A DNA stretch of 64,000 bases from Yanghanlia sp047501535 (GTDB taxonomy: Bacteria; Pseudomonadota; Gammaproteobacteria; Burkholderiales; Burkholderiaceae_B): positions 62,001 to 126,000 of the forward strand of contig NZ_JAZDRJ010000009.1 in NCBI RefSeq assembly GCF_047501535.1. The letters are read 5' to 3'. The stretch's first letter is position 1; each line of letters begins with the position of its first letter. Below, one piece after another: positions 18,395-27,276 of the stretch. Under the pieces are notes generated by a model. The model had not been told where the DNA came from and searched no databases. It saw only the letters and a list, made by a program, of their open reading frames with translations. Both the position numbers and the translations under genes were made by a program.

Positions 18395-19083
18395 TGCCGT
18401 CTGTATTGCGCCGTATTGCCGTTGTATGGGTCGCAGCCGTCCTGGGCGGCTGCGCCATGATTCCGCCCGAGCCCATTGTGACCGGGCCTCTGACAGCGGA
18501 ACCCCCAGACGCCTATTCCATGCCGCTGGCTGTACCCAATGGTTCCATCTATCAGCCTACAGCCTACGGAAATTACCCGTTATTTGAAGACCGCCGCCCA
18601 CGTAATGTTGGCGACATCGTCACCATTGTGATTCAGGAGCGCACCAACGCCCAGAAAAGCGTTGGCACTTCCACCGAAAGAAGCAGTGGCGCTACGCTTG
18701 GCTGGGGGGCTGTGCCCAGTATTCTGCCGGGGAATGTGAGCCCCAATCAGGATTTCAACATTGCGGGCACCAACGATATGGAAGGCGCCGGCTCAACCCG
18801 CGCCAACAATCTGTTTACCGGCACCCTGACCACCACCGTAATTGGCGTGCTGCCCAATGGCAATTTGCAGATTGCGGGTGATAAGCAGATTGCCATCAAT
18901 CGTGGTAGTGAATACCTGCGGTTTTCCGGCGTAGTAGACCCGCGTTTGATCACAGGTAATGGTACGGTTTCGTCCACCCAGGTGGCGGATGCAAAGATTG
19001 AGTTCCGCAGTAAGGGCGTCATGGATGAAGTTCAGACCATGGGTTGGTTGCAACGCTTCTTCCTGAATATTTCCCCGTTCTGA
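18394..19083 (+). CDS. flgH: Flagellar L-ring lipoprotein FlgH
   Basis: FlgH builds the outer-membrane L ring. The 229-residue precursor has a lipoprotein signal peptide ending in the lipobox LGGC (Cys20), then the conserved GSIYQ and LFEDRRPRNVGDIVTIVIQERTNAQKS region and the C-terminal VVDPRLITGNGTVSSTQVADAKIEF segment. The ATG overlaps the flgG stop by one base. Length is typical (about 230). Confidence 0.95.
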   Translation: MPSVLRRIAVVWVAAVLGGCAMIPPEPIVTGPLTAEPPDAYSMPLAVPNGSIYQPTAYGNYPLFEDRRPRNVGDIVTIVIQERTNAQKSVGTSTERSSGATLGWGAVPSILPGNVSPNQDFNIAGTNDMEGAGSTRANNLFTGTLTTTVIGVLPNGNLQIAGDKQIAINRGSEYLRFSGVVDPRLITGNGTVSSTQVADAKIEFRSKGVMDEVQTMGWLQRFFLNISPF

Positions 19084-19084
19084 C

Positions 19085-20218
19085 ATGAGCAAAACTTTTA
19101 TTCGTCGCTGGCAGACCTGGTTGCGTAATGGCGCAGCAGCGCTGTTGTGCCTGGGGCTGGCTGCTCCCGTTGCCGCTGAGCGCATTAAAGATCTGGCCAC
19201 CATACAAGGTGTGCGCTCCAACCCGCTGATCGGTTATGGCTTGGTAGTGGGCTTGGACGGCACGGGCGACCAAGTCCGCCAAACGCCTTTCACCCAGCAA
19301 AGCCTGACCAATATGCTTTCGCAGTTGGGTGTGACCGTGCCGCAAGGTACCAACATGCAGGTACGCAACGTGGCCGCTGTCATGGTCACTGCCACGCTGC
19401 CTGCTTTTGCCCAACCGGGGCAAACGGTGGATGTGGTGGTGTCGGCCATGGGTAACGCCAAGAGCTTGCGTGGAGGCACCTTGCTAATGACGCCCCTGAA
19501 GGGCGCAAACGGCCAAGTGTACGCCATTGCCCAAGGCAATATTCTGGTGGGTGGCGCCGGTGCCGAAGCCGGAGGTTCCAGCGTGCAGGTCAACCAGCTG
19601 AATGGCGGCATTATCTCCAATGGCGCTGTGGTTGAGCGCTCCGTGCCTACGACGTTTGCACGCGACGGCATTATCCGCCTGGAACTCAACCATACGGATT
19701 TCGGCGCCACGCAAAGCGTGGTCGCAGCATTGAACCGGCGGTTTGGCCCCGGCACAGCGATGTCTAGCGACGCCCGTGTCGTACAGCTGCGCGCGCCACT
19801 CGAGCCCGCCGCTCAGTCCGCCTTTTTGTCGCAGGTTGAAAACGTCGATGTGCGTTTGCCGCCCGCACGGGCCAAGGTCGTCATTAATGCACGCACAGGC
19901 ACGGTGGTCATGAATCGCACGGTAACGATAGACGAAGCCGCCATTGCCTATGGCAACTTGTCGGTCGTGATCAGCCGGGGCATGGACGTCGATCAGCCCG
20001 ATACGCCTTTCGGCGGCGGCCAAACGGTTGTGACGCCTACCACGGATATTGAAATGCGGTCCGACCAAGGGTCATTGCAGCATATCAGTACGAGTGCGAA
20101 TTTATCTGATGTCGTGCGCGCGCTGAATGCGCTGGGCGCAACACCGCAAGATTTGCTGGCGATTTTGCAAAACCTGAAGAGTGCCGGGGCATTGCGCGCC
20201 GACCTTGAAATCGTCTAA
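19085..20218 (+). CDS. flgI: Flagellar P-ring protein FlgI
   Basis: FlgI forms the P ring around the rod in the peptidoglycan layer, assembled with FlgA. The 377-residue precursor has a Sec signal peptide (hydrophobic stretch at about 15-28, cleavage near PVAA), followed directly by the conserved ERIKDLATIQGVRSNPLIGYGLVVGLDGTGDQ. The C-terminal SDVVRALNALGATPQDLLAILQNLKSAGAL is also intact. Normal length. It begins one base after the flgH stop. Confidence 0.96.
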   Translation: MSKTFIRRWQTWLRNGAAALLCLGLAAPVAAERIKDLATIQGVRSNPLIGYGLVVGLDGTGDQVRQTPFTQQSLTNMLSQLGVTVPQGTNMQVRNVAAVMVTATLPAFAQPGQTVDVVVSAMGNAKSLRGGTLLMTPLKGANGQVYAIAQGNILVGGAGAEAGGSSVQVNQLNGGIISNGAVVERSVPTTFARDGIIRLELNHTDFGATQSVVAALNRRFGPGTAMSSDARVVQLRAPLEPAAQSAFLSQVENVDVRLPPARAKVVINARTGTVVMNRTVTIDEAAIAYGNLSVVISRGMDVDQPDTPFGGGQTVVTPTTDIEMRSDQGSLQHISTSANLSDVVRALNALGATPQDLLAILQNLKSAGALRADLEIV

Positions 20219-20226
20219 GGGATTGT

Positions 20227-21249
20227 ATGTCTTTTGTGCAATTCACTCCGCGCCCAGGCAGCTCTGAACAAGTCTCGATTTTCGACTTTGATTCGCTGCA
20301 GCGCCTTAAGCGCAGCGTTACCAGTATGGGCAGCGGGCAACAGCCCGACCCATCGCAGTTGAAAAATGGTGTGACTGACGCTGAGCGCGAAGTCGCCCAA
20401 CAGTTTGAGGCAATTTTCATCCAGCAAGTGCTTAAGCAAGCAAGGCAATCGCCGTTATCCACGCTAATGCAGTCTGAAAGCACGCAGTTCACCCAGAGCC
20501 TGGCAGACCAGCAGGCGTCGTTGGAATTAGCGCGCTCGTCAGGAGTGGGGCTGGCACAGAATATCCTGGATATGATCCGCAATCAGCGTGGCACCCTTGA
20601 CCCGCTGGCGGCGGCGCCATTGCCAGAACAGGTGTCGAGCTCACGTTTGGCGCATCTGACTTCGACCGTTGGTGAAACCCGCCGTACTGTTGCCGGTTCG
20701 ATTGATGACCTCATAAACATGATAGGTCAGGCCAAGCGCGCCCCTGAAAGGGTGTATGCCGCGATTGAAGGTGCACCCGCGCATATCCGTAAATTTGTTT
20801 CACGCATGTCTACGGCAGCTCAGGTGGCTGCTGAGCAAAGCGGGGTACCCGCAAAGCTCATTCTCAGCCAGGCTGCATTGGAATCCGGCTGGGGCCAGCG
20901 CGAAATTATGCGCCCCGACGGCCGCACCAGCCACAATATCTTTGGCATTAAAGCCGGCCCCAGTTGGAAGGGCGATGTGGTGCACGTTACGACCACCGAA
21001 TATCACAATGGCGTCCCGCGCAAGGTGAAAGAGCCCTTCCGTGCTTACGGCTCTTACCAGGAAGCCTTTACGGATTACGCCAAGTTGGTCGGTACGAGCA
21101 AGCGCTATGCGGATGTCGCACAAGCGCCAACGGCGGAAGTAGCGGCGCGACGCATACAGAAGGCCGGTTACGCCACCGACCCGGCGTATGCCGATAAGCT
21201 GATTTCTATCATGGGCTATTTCGACACAGGCCGTAAGCTGCGCGCTTAA
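20227..21249 (+). CDS. flgJ: Rod assembly protein and muramidase FlgJ
   Basis: FlgJ caps the rod and opens the peptidoglycan for it. The 340-residue protein has two domains: an N-terminal rod-binding part (EREVAQQFEAIFIQQVLKQAR at about 57-77) and a C-terminal glucosaminidase/muramidase of the GH73 type (about 190-340). The catalytic Glu is probably Glu219 in LILSQAALESGWGQ, and a YGSYQEAFTDY block follows. Both halves are present, as in enteric FlgJ. This is the last gene of the flgB operon, and a sigma-28 promoter follows for flgK. Confidence 0.95.
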   Translation: MSFVQFTPRPGSSEQVSIFDFDSLQRLKRSVTSMGSGQQPDPSQLKNGVTDAEREVAQQFEAIFIQQVLKQARQSPLSTLMQSESTQFTQSLADQQASLELARSSGVGLAQNILDMIRNQRGTLDPLAAAPLPEQVSSSRLAHLTSTVGETRRTVAGSIDDLINMIGQAKRAPERVYAAIEGAPAHIRKFVSRMSTAAQVAAEQSGVPAKLILSQAALESGWGQREIMRPDGRTSHNIFGIKAGPSWKGDVVHVTTTEYHNGVPRKVKEPFRAYGSYQEAFTDYAKLVGTSKRYADVAQAPTAEVAARRIQKAGYATDPAYADKLISIMGYFDTGRKLRA

Positions 21250-21259
21250 TCGCCAGGGG

Positions 21260-21286
21260 TAAACTCCCCGGCCTGTCTGCCGTTAA
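21260..21286 (+). promoter_or_regulatory. Sigma-28 (FliA) promoter of flgK-flgL
   Basis: TAAACTCC, an exact 11-base spacer and GCCGTTAA lie in the 96-base flgJ-flgK gap. The -10 half matches the consensus at 7 of 8 positions, while the -35 half keeps only TAAA plus one T-poor half. The position, 60 bases before the flgK ATG, matches the known class 3 promoter of flgKL in enteric bacteria. Confidence 0.75.
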
Positions 21287-21345
21287 TAGAGTTATGTCAT
21301 GGTATGCGGGCGGCCTGCGTCGCTCGTCACAATAGCGGAACACAC

Positions 21346-23013
21346 ATGAATTTAGCGAAAATGGGCCTGGGCGCGATGAACAACGCGCAATACAAGTTGT
21401 CAACGGCCGCGCATAACGTAAATAATGCGGCAGTTGAAGGCTATAACCGCCAAACCGTGCTATCTCAAACAGCAGGGTCGCAGCCCATGGGGGGCGGCTA
21501 TGTGGGGCGCGGTGTAGAAACCGTTACCGTGAACCGCTCTTACGATAACTTTTTGTTCACTCAGTTGGTTGGAGCGCTGGGCCAAGGCGCTGCTCGCACC
21601 TCCTATGGCAATGAGATCGAGCGTCTCGATACGCTGTTTGCCGACACCAGTGTGGGCATTTCTCCCGCCATTGAACGCTTCTTTGCCAGTGTGAACGCAG
21701 TGGCCTCCGAGCCCGCCGATTCCGCCGCTCGCGAAGAAATGCTTGGGCAAGCCAATAACCTTGCTACCCAAGTGCGTGAAACCAACGCGTATTTGGATCA
21801 GCAACGCGACAACATCAATACACAGATCACCACCGTCGTTGAGCAGGTCAACAGCTACGTAGAACGTATTAGCGAGGCTAACCAGCAGATCGTCAAGGCG
21901 CGGGCCAGTGCCAATCGTCACGAACCCAACGATTTGCTCGACCAGCGCGACCAACTGGTGCGTGAGCTTAACGAGCTCGTCGGTGTGAAAGTCTTCGATC
22001 AAGGCGATGGTCGTGTCAGCTTGGCTGTGGGCAACGGTCAAGTTGTTCTGGGCGGCAATACGGTTTACCCACTGCAAGCCATGCGCTCCGGCGACGACCC
22101 GCAACGCATTGTGGTGGGCCTGACGGTGCGAGACAGCACCGGCGCACCGGTCGGTATTGAAATGGACGAAAGCTACATCCGTGGCGGCAAATTGGGTGGC
22201 TTGGTCGAATACCGCCAAGAAGTGCTGGACGACGTGCAGAACAACCTGGGGCGCATGGCTCTGGGTTTGTCCGAGGCGTTTAACGCCGTTCATACTCAAG
22301 GCCTGGATTCCCAAGGCAACCCGGGTCAGAATTTTTTCTCTATTGGTGCTTTGAAAACCATTCCCTCTGTGGCAGACGAGGCTAACGCCGCTAACGTCAC
22401 GGCCGCTGTTGTGAATGTCAACGACCTGACGGCCGCTGATTACCGCGTGTCAGTGAATGGGGATGGACACTACGAAATCACCAATCTGGTCACCAAACAA
22501 ACCTACCCGCCTGCGGTGGACGCAAGCGGTGGCGCGGCGGTAACCCGCGTGATTGAAGGCGTTGAATTTACCTTCAGTCAGCCGGGGGTGGCGGGAGATT
22601 CCTGGTTGGTCCAACCGAGCCGCAATGCGGCTGCGGGTTTGAACGTTGTCATTACAGACCCTGCGCAGATTGCCGCAGCGGCGGTAGGTACGGGGGTATC
22701 CAATGGCGACATCGGTCTCAAACTTGCCCAGTTGCAACACGATAAAACCTTGGGCGGCGGCACCATGAGTGTGACCGAGTCGTTCTCGCAAATCGTGAAC
22801 CGCATTGGCGTGTCCAGCCAGAAGAATAAAACCGCACTGCAGGCGCAGCAGAATCTGATCAATCAGACTTACGCCGCTCAGCAGCAGGTTTCAGGGGTGA
22901 ACCTCAACGAGGAATACATCAATATTGAACAAGCCCTAGAACAATACCGTGCGGCGTCTCGAATGATTGACGTCAGCAGCACCATGTTCGACACCTTGCT
23001 CAATATGCGCTGA
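21346..23013 (+). CDS. flgK: Hook-filament junction protein FlgK (HAP1)
   Basis: FlgK joins hook and filament. The 555-residue product has the N-terminal axial signature (LAKMGLGAMNNAQYKLSTAAHNVNNAAVEGYNRQ) and the C-terminal SGVNLNEEYINIEQALEQYRAASRMIDVSSTMFDTLLNM. The frame is open from an ATG at 21304, but the family sequence begins at the ATG at 21346, which is taken as the start. Length is typical (about 550). It is exported with FlgN as chaperone and is followed 36 bases later by flgL. Confidence 0.95.
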   Translation: MNLAKMGLGAMNNAQYKLSTAAHNVNNAAVEGYNRQTVLSQTAGSQPMGGGYVGRGVETVTVNRSYDNFLFTQLVGALGQGAARTSYGNEIERLDTLFADTSVGISPAIERFFASVNAVASEPADSAAREEMLGQANNLATQVRETNAYLDQQRDNINTQITTVVEQVNSYVERISEANQQIVKARASANRHEPNDLLDQRDQLVRELNELVGVKVFDQGDGRVSLAVGNGQVVLGGNTVYPLQAMRSGDDPQRIVVGLTVRDSTGAPVGIEMDESYIRGGKLGGLVEYRQEVLDDVQNNLGRMALGLSEAFNAVHTQGLDSQGNPGQNFFSIGALKTIPSVADEANAANVTAAVVNVNDLTAADYRVSVNGDGHYEITNLVTKQTYPPAVDASGGAAVTRVIEGVEFTFSQPGVAGDSWLVQPSRNAAAGLNVVITDPAQIAAAAVGTGVSNGDIGLKLAQLQHDKTLGGGTMSVTESFSQIVNRIGVSSQKNKTALQAQQNLINQTYAAQQQVSGVNLNEEYINIEQALEQYRAASRMIDVSSTMFDTLLNMR

Positions 23014-23049
23014 TCGGTTTAATACCGCGCGCTTAACGGAAACATCAAC

Positions 23050-24549
23050 ATGCGTATCAGTTCCAACCTTTTCTTCCAGACCGGCCTGAACTCCATCAAC
23101 GCCCAGCAGGCGGATCTTGTCCACCTGTACAAGCAAGTGGGCAGCGGCAAGCGCATGGTCACACCGTCTGATGACCCGCTGGCGGCCGCGCAGGCCATTA
23201 ACGTCAGCCAGACCCTGGCCATGGGCGAACGCTATGCGGCTAACCGCCAGGTTGCTTCACGCAACCTGGGTACGGAAGACAATGTCTTGCGCACTGTGAC
23301 CTTGCAGCTGCAAGATGTCAAGACGCGCTTGGTCGAGGCAGGTAACGGCACCATGTCCGATGTCGACCGCTCCATGCTGTCAGAGGTCCTCCAGGCTGCA
23401 AGGGATTCTCTGCTCAACCTGGCAAACAGCACAGACGGCAACGGCCAGTATTTGTTTTCAGGCTCTAAAGGCAACACGCCCGCTTTTAATGATGCCGGAC
23501 AATATATGGGCGATAGCAGCCAGCGCCTGATTCAGGTCGATCAAACTCGCCAACTGGCGGGAGCCGACCTGGGTATTGATATCTTCAGCCGCGCCGCCCC
23601 GGGTACAACGGGTTTCGTGACGATTCCTGGTGCTGGAAACAGCGGCACCGGTGTGTTTGGCAAAACGGTAGTGACCGATGCGTCTGGCGGTACCGCCATT
23701 GGGAAGAAGGTTGATATCACGTTCGAAGTTGACGGTTCTGGTGGGCTGCAGTACCAGGTGTACCTTGATGGCGTACGAGATACGAGTGGCCCTTACCCGT
23801 ACACCGACGACACCAATACCCTTCTGGGCGGTGCTTATGGGGTATCGGTGGATTTCAGCGGTGTACCTAACACTAACCCTGGCGATACCTTTACCCTGAT
23901 TCCCCAGAACACCAACTACAGCGTGTCGAAAGACAGCACCATGTCGATTGCGAATGTTTCAAAGCTCAACACGTCGGACCCGTTCACTATTGGCTATGAT
24001 GTTAATGGTGACTATACGGTTGAGCCTTCCCCTCTGGTCATTACTCAACCTGGTTCGGCGGAGAAACCTGTACTGGTAATTGGAGACGGTTCTGGCAATG
24101 TCATTGGCGAGGTCGCACTTTACGGCAAGCCCACACCAGGTTCCGAAGCCACCATTTCGCCCGGCAGTGGCTCCACCAGCCGCGATGAGTTCAACGTGTT
24201 TGCCACACTCGACGAGATCATTGCCGCGCTGGCGACGCCAACCACCGACCCGGTCAGCGCAGCCAAGTTCCAGAACTCCCTGAACTCTGCTTTGCAGCGC
24301 ATTGACGTGACCTACGACAATATCCAATCGGTGTCGGCGTCTGTGGGCACGCGTATGGTCGAAGTCGAGGCGCTCAATGCCAGTGGCAGCAGCCGCGTGA
24401 TGGAGTACCGTAACCAGCTCTCGCAGCTTGAAGATCTGGATTACTACACGGCCATTACGCAATTGCAGCTGCGTACTACCGCGCTGGAAGCGGCTGCGAC
24501 AGCCTTCCAGAAAATTCAGAACACCAGCTTGTTCAATATGAACAGGTAA
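23050..24549 (+). CDS. flgL: Hook-filament junction protein FlgL (HAP3)
   Basis: FlgL is the second junction protein, directly below the flagellin filament. N-terminal MRISSNLFFQTGLNSINAQQADLVHLYKQVGSGKR and C-terminal flagellin-like helix (ALEAAATAFQKIQNTSLFNM) are clear. At 499 residues it is much longer than the E. coli protein (317). The extra length is in the middle surface domain (about 170-390), which holds Gly/Thr/Ser-rich beta-type sequence and may add surface-exposed domains. It is the last structural gene of this operon. Confidence 0.93.
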   Translation: MRISSNLFFQTGLNSINAQQADLVHLYKQVGSGKRMVTPSDDPLAAAQAINVSQTLAMGERYAANRQVASRNLGTEDNVLRTVTLQLQDVKTRLVEAGNGTMSDVDRSMLSEVLQAARDSLLNLANSTDGNGQYLFSGSKGNTPAFNDAGQYMGDSSQRLIQVDQTRQLAGADLGIDIFSRAAPGTTGFVTIPGAGNSGTGVFGKTVVTDASGGTAIGKKVDITFEVDGSGGLQYQVYLDGVRDTSGPYPYTDDTNTLLGGAYGVSVDFSGVPNTNPGDTFTLIPQNTNYSVSKDSTMSIANVSKLNTSDPFTIGYDVNGDYTVEPSPLVITQPGSAEKPVLVIGDGSGNVIGEVALYGKPTPGSEATISPGSGSTSRDEFNVFATLDEIIAALATPTTDPVSAAKFQNSLNSALQRIDVTYDNIQSVSASVGTRMVEVEALNASGSSRVMEYRNQLSQLEDLDYYTAITQLQLRTTALEAAATAFQKIQNTSLFNMNR

Positions 24550-24560
24550 TGGCTGAAGAA

Positions 24561-24588
24561 CAGGGGCGGCTAAGAATAGTCGCCCCTG
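24561..24588 (+). terminator. Hairpin terminator after flgL
   Basis: CAGGGGCG and CGCCCCTG flank a 12-base loop just 11 bases after the flgL stop. Only a weak T-run follows (TATCTTGG, then pyrimidine-rich sequence with TTTT further on), so termination may be partial. The rest of the 307-base gap up to 24856 holds the palindrome at 24739-24761 and AT-rich sequence with a possible -10 (TATACT near 24780). Confidence 0.55.
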
Positions 24589-24738
24589 TATCTTGGTCCC
24601 CCTTTTCCTGCCTCAACTTCTCTTTTTTCCCGTCTCGGCAGACCACCGAGATTCCGGCCGGCTCGTAGCCTAAAGCACTGCCTACACGCCTCACATCAAG
24701 CCCACCCCATCACAGTTTTTCTCGATGATCTAAGGGTT

Positions 24739-24761
24739 TATACGTGGTTTAACCGCGTATA
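24739..24761. promoter_or_regulatory. 23-bp near-perfect palindrome, possible operator
   Basis: TATACGTGGTT and AACCGCGTATA are arms of 11 bases separated by one T, with a single mismatch. It lies 96 bases before the lipoprotein ATG at 24857, close to the AT-rich likely promoter. The symmetry suggests a binding site for a dimeric regulator. I do not recognise the motif. Confidence 0.45.
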
Positions 24762-24856
24762 TGTTCCCGATTGATTCGGTATACTACTATTTACATTTAT
24801 GCAATTTACACATGCTTTAGTAAGTATGTGTGTCCGAGCCGCATTTGGTTTTTCCT

Positions 24857-25414
24857 ATGAGTCATTTAATACCCGCCACGCACATCCGCTGGCCCCATGC
24901 CGTTTTGGTGGGTGCAGCCATCGTATTAGCGGGGTGCAGTACAACCGGCAACAGGTTCGATACCACCGGTTTAGGTGCTTTAGTGCCAGGAGAAACCACC
25001 TTTGCGGAAGCCTCGGAGCTACTGCATGGCGCGCCCGTCAATATCTACCGTCAACTCGATGGTTCAGCCACGGCACGTTGGGCGCACACGTCTACGGTGC
25101 TCACCGACGCAATCTATTTCAATCAGGAACTATGGCTGGCGTTCGATCCTCACGGTCGATATCTGCGTGTAGTCAAAAGCAACAATGTTCCTGCCGCTCA
25201 TTTTGAGAAAAAAACGGTCCCTACTCCTGCAGAGCAGGGGCCAGATGTCGTGCCGTTGGGGGAGCGCGAACCCGCAGCACCCAATACCGTTCCGGCCTCC
25301 GTTTCTGAATCCGGCGCCATGCATTCTGCTTCCGCCACGGCCTTCCCTGTGCAGCCACCAGGCACTGTACGGCCTTTTTTTAAACCCACAGTCAGCTACA
25401 GGCTGAATCAGTAG
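24857..25414 (+). CDS. BamE/SmpA-like outer-membrane lipoprotein
   Basis: This 185-residue lipoprotein has a hydrophobic signal ending in the lipobox LAGC (Cys at about residue 26). The part after it (LVPGETTFAEASELLHGAP, then ELWLAFDPHGRYLRVVKS) has the shape of the SmpA/OmlA (BamE-like) fold, where a G-T pair starts a helix and a beta-sheet follows. The last 60 residues are a Pro/Ala/Ser-rich tail. The ATG at 24857 is chosen; a GTG at 24830 would place nine polar residues before it. It is not a standard flagellar gene, although it sits between flgL and a chemoreceptor. Function unknown. Confidence 0.7.
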   Translation: MSHLIPATHIRWPHAVLVGAAIVLAGCSTTGNRFDTTGLGALVPGETTFAEASELLHGAPVNIYRQLDGSATARWAHTSTVLTDAIYFNQELWLAFDPHGRYLRVVKSNNVPAAHFEKKTVPTPAEQGPDVVPLGEREPAAPNTVPASVSESGAMHSASATAFPVQPPGTVRPFFKPTVSYRLNQ

Positions 25415-25452
25415 GGTTGTTTTTTCCGTTAGCCTCATCATCAGAGATCAGT

Positions 25453-27213
25453 ATGTCAGACCATGCCATTCATCCGACCGACCCGGATATGCTCACGCAG
25501 CCTGTCAAAGCTCTCAAGAGTAAAAAGGGTAAAGTTAAAAAAACCAGGCAAAAATTCCGCATGGCCGATATCAAAGTAGGCACCATGCTGATGGGGGTCC
25601 TGGGGCTGTTCATGGTGTTGCTGATCGCCGTTGGCGGTCTGGGCGGCTATTTCTTGTGGCAGAACATGGACACCATCCGTCAGTTGGAGAAGCAGGATCA
25701 GCGCTCACAGCTTGTTGCCCGTATCGGATCTGACATGATGGCAGCTCGTATCGGGCTGTTATCGGCCGCGCGCTTTGAGCAGGAAGCGCAAGATACGGGT
25801 GATATGTCCCGCCGCGAGCGGAGCCGGGAAGCCATGGCGGAGGTGAAAGAAAAGTTGGAGTCGGTGAGCAATACCTTTGTCGCCTTCCGGGAAACCATGG
25901 GTGACATGGGTGAAGAGCGCCGCGAGGCGACCCGTATTGTGGGCGCCTACCGGCCCTACATTGATGATGCCGTAGACCCGATGGTGCAGGCGCTGCAAAG
26001 CTCCGACTACATTACCTTCTATTTCGTCAATAACGAATTTGGAGCAGCTCGCGCAGACGGCTTTCAGCGCGCGGTGGACAATTTCAACACCAAGCAGGCC
26101 GAAATTCGTGACGCTTTTTTCGTCGAAGCCGAACAAGCTTTAATGCGGGCGCTGACCGCCATGGCGATTGCTGTTGTACTGGGCTTCCTGCTGATGATTG
26201 TCATTCGCATCATGTTCGGCCGCACGGTGGTACGTCAGTTGGTACAAGCCGGCCAGCACTTTGACCGCATCGCCAGCGGCGACCTCACCCAGCGCGTCCA
26301 GGTGACTTCCCGCAACGAAATTGGTGTGCTGTACGCGGCACTGCGCCGTATGCAGGACAGCCTGACCCGCACGGTAAGCGAAGTGCGCCAGGGTGTGGAT
26401 GAAATCAACATGGGTTCACGCGAAATCTATGAGGGCAACACCGACCTAAGCAGCCGTACCGAACAGCAGGCTGCTGCTCTGCAGGAAACTGCCGCAAGCA
26501 TGGAGCAACTGGCCAGCACCGTGCGTCAGAACAACGAGAACGCCATCGAGGCTGATCGCTTGGCCAAGGGCGCCTCTTCTGTCGCGATTCGCGGCGGCGA
26601 AGCCGTCACGGCCGTGGTAAGCACCATGGGCGAGATTTCGCAAAGCTCGCGTCAGATGGTAGACATCGTTAACGTTATCGATGGCATCGCGTTTCAAACC
26701 AACATCCTGGCATTGAACGCTGCGGTGGAAGCCGCACGTGCCGGTGAGCAGGGCAAGGGCTTTGCCGTGGTGGCGGGTGAGGTGCGATCCTTGGCCCAGC
26801 GCAGCGCCCAGGCGGCTAAGGAAATTAAAGAACTGATTGATGAATCCCAGGCCAAGGTTGATGCCGGAGCGCGTCAGGCGCGTCAGGCGGGTGACGTCAT
26901 GCAGGAGGTTGTGGGTTCTGTGGAAGGTGTTACCACCATTATGGGCGAGATTTCCTCTGCGTCGCACGAACAATCCGAAGGCATTGAGCAGGTCAACCGT
27001 GCTGTGACGGAAATGGACGGCGTCACTCAGCAGAATGCCGCTCTGGTCGAACAAGCAGCCGCTGCTGCGGGTTCCTTGCAGGAACAGGCCAGCCGTCTGG
27101 CTGAAGCAGTGGCTGTGTTCAAGATCAATTCTTCGGAAATCATTGACAGCCCTGAAAGCGAACCTCTGCAAGTGCAAGCGTCCTACGGTAGCCAGTCTTT
27201 ACAAGCGCTCTGA
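25453..27213 (+). CDS. Methyl-accepting chemotaxis protein
   Basis: This 586-residue chemoreceptor has a Lys-rich cytoplasmic N-terminus of about 45 residues (longer than usual), TM1 at about 50-75, a helical periplasmic sensor, TM2 at about 230-255, HAMP, and the signalling domain with the invariant tip around FQTNILALNAAVEAARAGE. The start is taken as ATG at 25453 in place of TTG at 25417, because the latter is three bases after the preceding stop and has no ribosome site. The signalling half is very similar to the receptor at 1003, whereas the sensor part is different. It ends 24 bases before an intrinsic terminator. Confidence 0.92.
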   Translation: MSDHAIHPTDPDMLTQPVKALKSKKGKVKKTRQKFRMADIKVGTMLMGVLGLFMVLLIAVGGLGGYFLWQNMDTIRQLEKQDQRSQLVARIGSDMMAARIGLLSAARFEQEAQDTGDMSRRERSREAMAEVKEKLESVSNTFVAFRETMGDMGEERREATRIVGAYRPYIDDAVDPMVQALQSSDYITFYFVNNEFGAARADGFQRAVDNFNTKQAEIRDAFFVEAEQALMRALTAMAIAVVLGFLLMIVIRIMFGRTVVRQLVQAGQHFDRIASGDLTQRVQVTSRNEIGVLYAALRRMQDSLTRTVSEVRQGVDEINMGSREIYEGNTDLSSRTEQQAAALQETAASMEQLASTVRQNNENAIEADRLAKGASSVAIRGGEAVTAVVSTMGEISQSSRQMVDIVNVIDGIAFQTNILALNAAVEAARAGEQGKGFAVVAGEVRSLAQRSAQAAKEIKELIDESQAKVDAGARQARQAGDVMQEVVGSVEGVTTIMGEISSASHEQSEGIEQVNRAVTEMDGVTQQNAALVEQAAAAAGSLQEQASRLAEAVAVFKINSSEIIDSPESEPLQVQASYGSQSLQAL

Positions 27214-27236
27214 ATAACGCCGTGAGCAAGTGCTCA

Positions 27237-27276
27237 AAGCCCCGGTCAGGCTAATGCTTGACCGGGGCTTAGTTTT
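27237..27276 (+). terminator. Intrinsic terminator after the second chemoreceptor
   Basis: A perfect 12-bp stem (27237-27248 with 27259-27270, core GCCCCGG) closes a 10-base loop and is followed by AGTTTT. It is a strong rho-independent terminator for the flgKL-receptor transcript. The intron-like sequence starts at the base immediately after the T-run. Confidence 0.88.

Noticed and set aside
24799..25206. Open frame overlapping the lipoprotein gene in another phase
   Set aside because: His/Arg/Cys-rich translation with no domain; the overlapping frame has a clear lipobox and domain.
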